Origin: Phycisphaerales bacterium UBA966
GTDB lineage: Bacteria; Planctomycetota; Phycisphaerae; Phycisphaerales; SM1A02
DNA length: 5,138 nucleotides
Assembly: GCA_002292895.1 (NCBI GenBank)
Contig: DBCE01000038.1
Coordinates: 1 to 5,138 of the forward strand
Direction: 5' to 3'
Positions 1-5,138 of this stretch are shown one piece after another; positions within the stretch are counted from its first letter, which is position 1; every line of letters begins with the position of its first letter. The notes under the pieces were generated by a model, which was not told where the DNA came from, ran no database searches, and saw nothing but the letters and a program-made list of their open reading frames with translations. The position numbers were made by a program, and so were the translations under genes.

Positions 1-15
1 GGTGAACGGCACCTA

Positions 16-1548
16 TTACCCAGCGTAACGGTCGAGGATTCGGTACTGAATCGCTTCGGCCACGTGTACTGCGGTGATTTCATCGGCTCCTTCTAGATCA
101 GCGATGGTGCGGGCCATGCGCCGGACTTTGTCGTAGGCGCGCGCACTGAGGCCAAGTTGTTCGATCGCTTCGCCTAAGAGCGCGCGACCCGCAATGTCGA
201 GCGCCGCGCTCGTATCAAGCACCTTGCCGCGGAGGTGTGCATTCAACACCCCGCCCTGTCGCGCACGCTGGATGGCACGCGCGGCGACAACGCGTGCGCG
301 GAGTTCTGCCGTGCCATCACCGGTTGGCGCAGATGCAAGGCGTTCAAACGGGACGGCACGGACTTCAACATGCAAGTCAATGCGGTCGACGATCGGACCG
401 CTCAGCCGCTCCATGTATTGCTCCTGATCGCGCGCGCCCTTGGTGCCGTCGCGACGATTGCCGCGCGCGGTGGGATTCATGGCGGCCACCAAAATGCTGC
501 GTGCTGGAAATCTGGCGCTGCCGTGCGCGCGTGCCACCGTGATGAATCCGTCTTCAAGCGGTTCGCGCAACGCTTCCAGCGCACTTCGACCAAATTCTGG
601 CAGCTCGTCCATGAACAATACGCCGTGATGCGCCAGGGTCACCTCGCCCGGGCGCGGGACGCCCGCAGCACCGCCGCCGACGAGCGCCACCGTGCTTGCC
701 GTGTGGTGCGGCGCGCGAAACGGTCGCTCGGTCACCAACCGCGGAACTCCAACACCCGCCGCGCTCCAGATCCGCGTTACTTCCAATGCCTCCTCCGGCT
801 CCAACGGCGGCATGATGCCGGGCAGCGCGCGCGCCATCATGGTTTTGCCGCAACCTGCCGGACCAATCAGGAGCGCGTTGTGCCCACCTGCAGCCGCAAT
901 CATCAAGCCGCGCTTTGCTGGCCCTTGCCCGCGAATGTCACGAAAGTCAACATCGTGCGCCGCACCCGCGATCGCCGCTCGCACATCAATGGCCTCGGCG
1001 CGCATCAACGTGTGCGTGCCGCGGAAGAACGCCACCACTTCGGGCAACGACTCCGCAGCACGCACGTCCACTCCTTCCACCATCGCCGCCTCACGCGCGT
1101 TCGCCGCAGGAACAATGATTCCCGCTAAGCCCTGCGCGCGTGCAAGGAGTGCCATCCCAACCGCCCCACGCACGGCTCGTAACGATCCATCAAGGCCCAA
1201 CTCGCCCGCCAACATCCACGCATCCATGCACGGAACCTTGGTAGCCCGCGTACTGCCCTCCTCCAGTGGCGCGGCCATCAGGAGAGCCACCGCAATCGGC
1301 AGGTCAAACGCCGGACCTTGCTTACGCAAGTCAGCAGGCGCCAGGCTGATAGTGGTGCGATGCCGCGGCGGATCGAACCCGCAGGACGACATCGCACTCT
1401 TCACCCGCTCAATACTCTCCCGAACAGCCAGATCCGGCAGCCCAACCAGCGTGATGCGCGGAAGCCCGCGCGCCTGGAGCGAGACTTCCACATCACAGCG
1501 GACCGCGTCAATGCCCTGTAGGGCGAAACTTGGAATCGTTACAAGCAT
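16..1548 (-). CDS. comM: ComM/YifB-type Mg-chelatase-like AAA+ ATPase
   Basis: Complete gene, 510 residues from the chosen ATG, the usual size for the family. ComM of Vibrio cholerae is a hexameric helicase that drives branch migration when incoming DNA is integrated during natural transformation; homologues are also common in bacteria not known to be competent, so a recombination role here is inferred. The N-terminus (MLVTIPSFALQGIDA) matches the family start and opens a ChlI/Lon-like domain (about 1-185). The AAA+ core follows, with Walker A GPAGCGKT (229-236), the family signature RPFRAPHHT (275-283), Walker B VLFMDE (310-315), sensor-1 Asn358 and the RLSGPIVDRIDLHVEV stretch (381-396) with arginine-finger candidates. 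A C-terminal helical domain (about 400-505) carries the LSARAYDKVRRMARTIADL motif. The frame stays open upstream to in-frame ATGs at 1557 and 1560 and a TTG at 1608, but conservation favours 1548. The cysteine-rich loop seen in many homologues after sensor 1 is absent. Divergent from the permease gene. Confidence 0.95.
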   Translation of the reverse strand: MLVTIPSFALQGIDAVRCDVEVSLQARGLPRITLVGLPDLAVRESIERVKSAMSSCGFDPPRHRTTISLAPADLRKQGPAFDLPIAVALLMAAPLEEGSTRATKVPCMDAWMLAGELGLDGSLRAVRGAVGMALLARAQGLAGIIVPAANAREAAMVEGVDVRAAESLPEVVAFFRGTHTLMRAEAIDVRAAIAGAAHDVDFRDIRGQGPAKRGLMIAAAGGHNALLIGPAGCGKTMMARALPGIMPPLEPEEALEVTRIWSAAGVGVPRLVTERPFRAPHHTASTVALVGGGAAGVPRPGEVTLAHHGVLFMDELPEFGRSALEALREPLEDGFITVARAHGSARFPARSILVAAMNPTARGNRRDGTKGARDQEQYMERLSGPIVDRIDLHVEVRAVPFERLASAPTGDGTAELRARVVAARAIQRARQGGVLNAHLRGKVLDTSAALDIAGRALLGEAIEQLGLSARAYDKVRRMARTIADLEGADEITAVHVAEAIQYRILDRYAG

Positions 1549-1614
1549 GAACGCCATCATCCGGCCCACGCGGAACCGCCATAGCAAAGACCGCCCTATT
1601 TCCTGCAAGTCCGT

Positions 1615-1620
1615 TACTCT
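1615..1620 (+). promoter_or_regulatory. Candidate -10 element (TACTCT) for a leaderless permease mRNA
   Basis: TACTCT fits the TAnnnT form of a bacterial -10 element and ends 6 nt before the GTG start at 1627. A transcript from it would begin at or next to the start codon. No Shine-Dalgarno-like sequence lies before that GTG, which agrees with leaderless initiation. No convincing -35 hexamer is visible 16-18 nt upstream, so this is suggestive only. Confidence 0.3.
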
Positions 1621-1626
1621 TTCCGA

Positions 1627-2529
1627 GTGGATCCGCAGATCGTCGTCGAGTACATGGCATTTGGTCTCTTTGGAGGCATGATCGGCGGTCTATTGGGAAT
1701 CGGCGGCTCCGTGGGAATCATCCCGCTGGCCACCATCTTCATCACCCCCGACAAGCAACAACTGCAATGCGCTGCCATGCTCTGCAATGTGGCGGTCGCC
1801 TCGACGGCGTACCGTCGCTACCTCATGGCAGGGAAGATCGAATGGACGTTCGCGCGACGGATCGTGCCAGCGGCAATCATCGCTGTCCTTGCCGGCGTCG
1901 CCGCCAGCACGGTGATCGATGCCAGCAGCTTTCGCGTGATGTTCGCTGCGTTTCTTCTGGTCGTAGCCGTTCGAGAATTTCGACTGCTCGCCATCGGCAG
2001 CGAACATGCCCCCGACGATGCGCGCGAACTTTCGCCAGCGCGTGGCGCGGGCATCGGCGCCATCATGGGATTTTTGAGCGGACTGCTTGGAATCGGTGGC
2101 GGCGTGGTGGGCGTGCCGCTGATGCGCGCGTGGGCCAGGATTCCCATGAAACGCGCGGTGGTCACCAGCGTCTGCACCATGGTTCCGCTTGCCATGGTTG
2201 GCGCCACCATGAAATCGATCACCCTCTGGAACACGCCCATTGATGCCAACGGAGCCACCATGTCCACGCTGGCCGTTGGATCCGCCGCCACAACCACCAG
2301 TACCGCCGCATCTTCTGCAACCATCCCCAGCAATGCGCTCATCCCCGCACTCTGGATCGCTGCCTGCCTGATTCCCACCGCCATGGTGGGCAGCTGGATC
2401 GGCGCAACCATCAACGTCCATGTCACCGGCAAGGCAGTGCGATGGGTACTCGCCACGTACCTGCCACTGGCCGCTGCTTGGATGGCGTGGCCCGTGATTG
2501 TTCAGTGGTTGTCCGCTTCGGCGCAATGA
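1627..2529 (+). CDS. TauE/SafE-family membrane permease (sulfite/anion exporter-like)
   Basis: 300-residue integral membrane protein of the TauE/SafE (formerly DUF81) family. Members move small anions such as sulfite, sulfoacetate or other organosulfur compounds across the inner membrane; the substrate here cannot be read from the sequence. The diagnostic internal duplication is clear: the first half has GGMIGGLLGIGGSVGIIPL (16-34) and the second has MGFLSGLLGIGGGVVGVPL (147-165). Hydrophobic segments lie at about 8-38, 48-66, 76-97, 103-122, 141-168, 177-197, 238-262 and 270-296, giving roughly eight helices. A Thr/Ala/Ser-rich stretch (211-233) sits between the sixth and seventh segments and looks like an added loop. 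The start is GTG; ATG at 1654 is possible but would shorten the first hydrophobic segment. An in-frame stop at 1582 limits any further extension. No sulfur-metabolism gene is adjacent, so I do not name a substrate or gene symbol. Confidence 0.9.
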   Translation: MDPQIVVEYMAFGLFGGMIGGLLGIGGSVGIIPLATIFITPDKQQLQCAAMLCNVAVASTAYRRYLMAGKIEWTFARRIVPAAIIAVLAGVAASTVIDASSFRVMFAAFLLVVAVREFRLLAIGSEHAPDDARELSPARGAGIGAIMGFLSGLLGIGGGVVGVPLMRAWARIPMKRAVVTSVCTMVPLAMVGATMKSITLWNTPIDANGATMSTLAVGSAATTTSTAASSATIPSNALIPALWIAACLIPTAMVGSWIGATINVHVTGKAVRWVLATYLPLAAAWMAWPVIVQWLSASAQ

Positions 2530-2561
2530 TTGCCGCGCGAAGTTGTCGAGCGTTGCTCATG

Positions 2562-2578
2562 TGTCCAGCGCTGTCCAG
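2562..2578. repeat. Short direct repeat TGTCCAG with 10-bp period
   Basis: TGTCCAG occurs at 2562-2568 and again at 2572-2578, separated by CGC, so the two copies lie one helical turn apart. They sit about 43-59 bp upstream of the EAL gene start. If transcription begins near the start codon, this is where an activator bound next to the -35 region would sit. A protein-binding role is inference; a 7-bp repeat can occur by chance. Confidence 0.3.
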
Positions 2579-2605
2579 ACGTCAGAAGTTGCCCTGTGAT
2601 AACGC

Positions 2606-2611
2606 TAGACT
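2606..2611 (+). promoter_or_regulatory. Candidate -10 element (TAGACT) before the EAL gene
   Basis: TAGACT fits TAnnnT and ends 9 nt before the ATG at 2621, so a transcript from it would have little or no leader. The bases before the ATG contain no purine-rich ribosome-binding site. The hexamer 17 bp upstream (CAGAAG, 2583-2588) is a poor -35, so an activator may be needed if this is a real promoter. TGATAAC at 2597-2603 is an alternative -10-like string. Confidence 0.3.
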
Positions 2612-2620
2612 CGCCGCTCA

Positions 2621-4291
2621 ATGACCCGCGTACTACTTGTTGAGAGTGAACCTGCCACCCGCGATCGCCTCGCGCTGGCACTACGCAAAGCACGCTTTGA
2701 GGTGCGCTCGGCAAGCGATGCTGAGAACGGTCTGAAATGTGTTGCCGAAGAACATCCAGAGATTGCACTGTTCGGTACATGTGCTGTTGGTATGTCGCTC
2801 GCAGAATTTTGTGGCGCTGCCCGCGCCGCTGCCGCTTCCGGCCACATGCAAGTCATTGCGCTGCTGTCATCAGATGTCACCGCTGCCACTGCCATCCGTG
2901 CTGCACTTCTTGCTGGCGCCGATGATGCGCTGCCACTACCAACCGACCAACTGGTACTGATCGAAGCGGTCCGTGCCCAAGAACGCCGAATTCCCGGCTC
3001 AGTGCCCACCACCATTACAGGCGCAAGCGTTCATGAAGCGATCGAATCCGCGCTGGTCTCCATGCCACGACCGGTGCTGGTGGTCACCCTGGAACTGGAA
3101 GACGCGGGCGCCATCGCATCGATCGAAGGCTGCGAAATCCTCCGCGCACTGGACGAAGTGTGGCGCGCGCGTATCCGAGCACTCATTCCGGAACAAGCAT
3201 TTCTCTTTGCGAAAGCGCCGGGTGAGGCAATTGCATTGCTGCCCGGATCAACACCGCAACCCCGAACGCTGCTCGCCGCACTGGGCGGAACTGGCCAGCC
3301 AGCGGAGCGCATTGGCACCATTGATATGCGCATTCGCGCAGCGCTGGGTGTGGTGGAATTAACCGCCGGCGAAACGCCGTCCATCGAACAAACACTGGCG
3401 CGAAGTAAGCAAGCGCTCCGCCTCGCGCGCCATGGCCCGCAGCCACGCATCAATTTCTATGACGCAGCCGATGCCACGCGGGCGCTCAATGATCTGCAAC
3501 TTGCCACCATGCTGCAGCATGCGCTGGAAGATGGGAAATTTCGGTTGGTGTATCAACCGAAGGTGAGCATTGCGACGGCCGCTACCGTTGGTGCCGAAGC
3601 ACTGATTCGTTGGAAACTGCCAACCACTGGTGAGTCAATCGCGCCGACGCGACTCCTTGCCATTGCTGAAGACGCCGGCCTCCTTGATGAAATTGGGGGA
3701 TGGGCGCTGCGCGAAGCATGCCGGCAGTGCTCGGCGTGGTCGCTCGCAGGTATGGACATTCCGGTCAGCGTGAATCTTGCCGCTAGCCAGTTCCGACGCG
3801 GCGACTTGGTGGATGCCGTTCGCCTGGCGTTGAGTGAAACGGCATTGCCGGGTCGACTCTTGACGGTTGAAGTTCAAGAAGGCGTGTTAGTGCAAGAGGG
3901 GCCACTCGTTCGTCCGCAGTTGGAAGCACTACGAATCAACGGCGTTCGCATCTCCGTGGATGACTTTGGTACCGGTGTTGCGGGCATTGCCGTGCTACGG
4001 CAATTCCCGATTGATGAACTCAAGATTGACCAGTCCGTCATCGCACGGCTTCCTGGTACCGCGGACGATCGAGCGATGGTGGACACCGCGCTCCGTCACG
4101 CGCGGCAGCTCAATATCGACTGCGTGGCCGAAGGCGTGGAAAGCGCTGCGCAGTGGGCGTTTCTTGCCGAACATGGCTGGCATGCAGCGCAGGGTTGGCA
4201 TATCTCCCACCCGATGGCGGGCACGTCCATTCCAGGATTCGTTCGCAACGAACCGGATGCGCTCGCGGCAAGCAGACGCGCTGATGCGTAA
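2621..4291 (+). CDS. Pseudo-receiver / degenerate GGDEF / EAL c-di-GMP phosphodiesterase
   Basis: 556 residues, cytoplasmic, no signal peptide or membrane helix. Three domains are visible. Residues 1-123 have the receiver fold pattern (RVLLVESEP start, LAGADD at 97-102, cis-Pro107), but the phospho-acceptor Asp is Gly52, the conserved Lys is Leu106 and the acidic pair is Glu8/Ser9. Residues about 148-283 look like a GGDEF domain that has lost its signature: APGEA (199-203) stands in its place, while the later ALGVVEL and ARSKQALRLAR...RINFYDA pattern is kept. Residues about 290-540 are an EAL domain with all expected catalytic and metal-binding residues: Glu326 (EAL), Asn385, Glu417, Asp447-Asp448 (DDFGTG), Lys468 (LKID), Glu504 (AEGVE) and Gln524. 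It should hydrolyse c-di-GMP to pGpG; activity is inferred. ATG at 2621 directly opens the first receiver strand. Downstream is the convergent peptidase gene; upstream is the permease on the same strand. Confidence 0.93.
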   Translation: MTRVLLVESEPATRDRLALALRKARFEVRSASDAENGLKCVAEEHPEIALFGTCAVGMSLAEFCGAARAAAASGHMQVIALLSSDVTAATAIRAALLAGADDALPLPTDQLVLIEAVRAQERRIPGSVPTTITGASVHEAIESALVSMPRPVLVVTLELEDAGAIASIEGCEILRALDEVWRARIRALIPEQAFLFAKAPGEAIALLPGSTPQPRTLLAALGGTGQPAERIGTIDMRIRAALGVVELTAGETPSIEQTLARSKQALRLARHGPQPRINFYDAADATRALNDLQLATMLQHALEDGKFRLVYQPKVSIATAATVGAEALIRWKLPTTGESIAPTRLLAIAEDAGLLDEIGGWALREACRQCSAWSLAGMDIPVSVNLAASQFRRGDLVDAVRLALSETALPGRLLTVEVQEGVLVQEGPLVRPQLEALRINGVRISVDDFGTGVAGIAVLRQFPIDELKIDQSVIARLPGTADDRAMVDTALRHARQLNIDCVAEGVESAAQWAFLAEHGWHAAQGWHISHPMAGTSIPGFVRNEPDALAASRRADA

Positions 4292-4340
4292 GACGCACTG
4301 CAGCCGCGCACTGATCCCACGCCCACGGACCCCACGCGCG
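4292..4340. other. Convergent intergenic gap without a clear terminator
   Basis: These 49 bp separate the stop codons of two genes that run towards each other, so termination of both transcripts is expected here or inside the gene ends. I see no GC-rich hairpin followed by a T run on either strand. The short ACGC/GCGT inverted pair at 4276-4289, at the end of the EAL gene, has only a 4-bp stem. Confidence 0.5.
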
Positions 4341-5138
4341 CTACTTCTGCACCCCGGCGAGATCCAAGAAGAAGGCCTGCTCGCGCGCGGCCTGTTGCAG
4401 GCGCTCGAAGCGTCCACTCTTGCCGCCGTGACCGGCTTCCATATTGATATGCAGCAAGAACGGATTGGTGTCCGTGCGCAGTCGACGCAACCGCGCCACA
4501 AACTTGGCGGGCTCGTAGTACTGCACTTGTGAATCCCACAGTCCAGTGGTCACCAGCATGGCCGGATAGTCCTTAGCCGTCAAATTGTCATAGGGTGAAT
4601 AGGACAAGATGTACTCGTACGCTTCCTTGGATTCCTTGGGATTGCCCCACTGCGTCCACTCATTGGTGGTGAGCGGAATGGTCTCATCAAGCATGGTGGT
4701 GAGCGCATCAACAAACGGAACATGTAGACCGATTCCCTTGTAATGGCTCCCGGCTTGATTAGCGACGGCACCCATCAATAGACCGCCCGCCGAACCGCCG
4801 GTGGCAAAGATGCGCCCGTCACACCACTGCTCCTGACGCAAGAAATCCGTGGCGTCCACAAAGTCGTTGAACGAGTTCTTCTTGTGCATCAATCGACCGT
4901 CTTCGTACCAATCCTGACCCATGTCCGCACCGCCGCGAATGTGTGCGGCAGCAATCAGGAATCCACGATCCATCAAACTCACCGCAGCGGAATCAAACTC
5001 CGCATCGGTCGGGAACCCGTACGCGCCGTAACCCTCAATGCGCATGGCATGCTTGCCATCGCGGGCATACGCGTCCTTGCGCCACGAAAGCGAAACTGGA
5101 ATGCGTTTGCCATCACGGCTCGGCGCCCAGGCACGCGC
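4341..5138 (-). CDS. ptrB: Oligopeptidase B (S9A prolyl oligopeptidase family), C-terminal part
   Basis: Partial gene: the frame stays open to the window edge, giving 265 residues of the C-terminal alpha/beta-hydrolase domain of a protein that is normally about 690 residues long. Its start and beta-propeller lie beyond 5138; the ATG at 5045 is internal, because homologous sequence (RDGKRIPVSL and the following residues) continues upstream of it. Oligopeptidase B cleaves short peptides after Lys or Arg. The catalytic triad is complete, numbered from the first full codon: Ser116 in GGSAGG (codon 4791-4793), Asp202 in TTGLWDSQVQY (4533-4535) and His237 in GHGGKSGR (4428-4430). Family motifs GYGAYG, HIRGGADMGQDWYEDG, NSFNDF, PFVDALTTMLDETIPLTT and SYSPYDN match PtrB closely. 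Of the two glutamates that bind the basic P1 side chain (Glu576 and Glu578 in the E. coli enzyme), the first is kept (Glu160) and the second is Thr162. Convergent with the EAL gene. Confidence 0.95.
   Translation of the reverse strand, partial: ARAWAPSRDGKRIPVSLSWRKDAYARDGKHAMRIEGYGAYGFPTDAEFDSAAVSLMDRGFLIAAAHIRGGADMGQDWYEDGRLMHKKNSFNDFVDATDFLRQEQWCDGRIFATGGSAGGLLMGAVANQAGSHYKGIGLHVPFVDALTTMLDETIPLTTNEWTQWGNPKESKEAYEYILSYSPYDNLTAKDYPAMLVTTGLWDSQVQYYEPAKFVARLRRLRTDTNPFLLHINMEAGHGGKSGRFERLQQAAREQAFFLDLAGVQK

Noticed and set aside
1..15. Possible GTG start of another minus-strand gene just downstream of comM
   Set aside because: Only a few codons would lie inside the window, so nothing can be supported.
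1578..1608. Promoter-like pair TTGCAG and TATGGC on the minus strand upstream of comM
   Set aside because: The hexamers match the consensus only partly and the 19-bp spacer is long, so it is too weak to annotate.
692..1681. 329-codon open frame on the plus strand opposite comM
   Set aside because: It lies antisense to a well-conserved gene, runs into the permease gene, and its Arg/Ala/Ser/Pro-rich product shows no recognisable domain. It is a by-product of GC-rich codon use.
1690..2526. 278-codon open frame on the minus strand opposite the permease gene
   Set aside because: Its His/Gly/Arg-rich translation has no domain pattern, whereas the plus-strand frame has the duplicated TauE/SafE motifs.
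2548..2558. GAGC-GTT-GCTC hairpin just after the permease gene
   Set aside because: The stem is only 4 bp and no T run follows, so it is not a credible intrinsic terminator.
3995..4501. 168-codon minus-strand frame spanning the EAL gene end and the peptidase gene end
   Set aside because: It overlaps conserved catalytic coding sequence in both genes and has a Cys/Arg/Ser-rich composition typical of a shadow frame.
4341..5045. Treating the peptidase as a complete 234-residue protein starting at 5045
   Set aside because: The frame remains open to the window edge and the additional 31 residues match the oligopeptidase B family, so the gene is truncated by the window rather than being a short protein.

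Overview
The window is a stretch of bacterial chromosome, densely coded and moderately GC-rich. It carries four protein genes with short gaps and no mobile element, RNA gene or CRISPR array that I can see. The gene types (ComM, a c-di-GMP phosphodiesterase, oligopeptidase B) point to a Gram-negative-type bacterium. I cannot assign a phylum with confidence. None of the gene starts has a good Shine-Dalgarno sequence, which may say something about how this organism initiates translation.

Layout. Positions 16-1548 (minus strand) hold a complete comM/yifB-type AAA+ ATPase of the magnesium-chelatase family. Divergent from it, 1627-2529 (plus) encodes a TauE/SafE-family membrane permease. After a 91-bp gap with a promoter-like region and a 10-bp-period direct repeat, 2621-4291 (plus) encodes a 556-residue c-di-GMP signalling protein. 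It has a receiver-like domain that has lost its phosphorylation residues, a decayed GGDEF domain, and an EAL phosphodiesterase domain with every catalytic residue present. Converging on it across 49 bp, 4341-5138 (minus) is the C-terminal catalytic part of an oligopeptidase B (PtrB) family peptidase, cut off by the window edge.

The four genes do not form an obvious pathway. They look like independent housekeeping or signalling genes: DNA processing in transformation, small-anion export, second-messenger breakdown and peptide degradation. The permease and the EAL gene share a strand and could be partly co-transcribed, but the gap between them looks able to hold its own promoter. I do not see an obviously new multi-gene system. 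The most notable points are the EAL protein with two degenerate input domains, the loss of one of the two glutamates that set basic-residue specificity in oligopeptidase B, and TAnnnT elements placed as expected for leaderless transcripts before both plus-strand genes.
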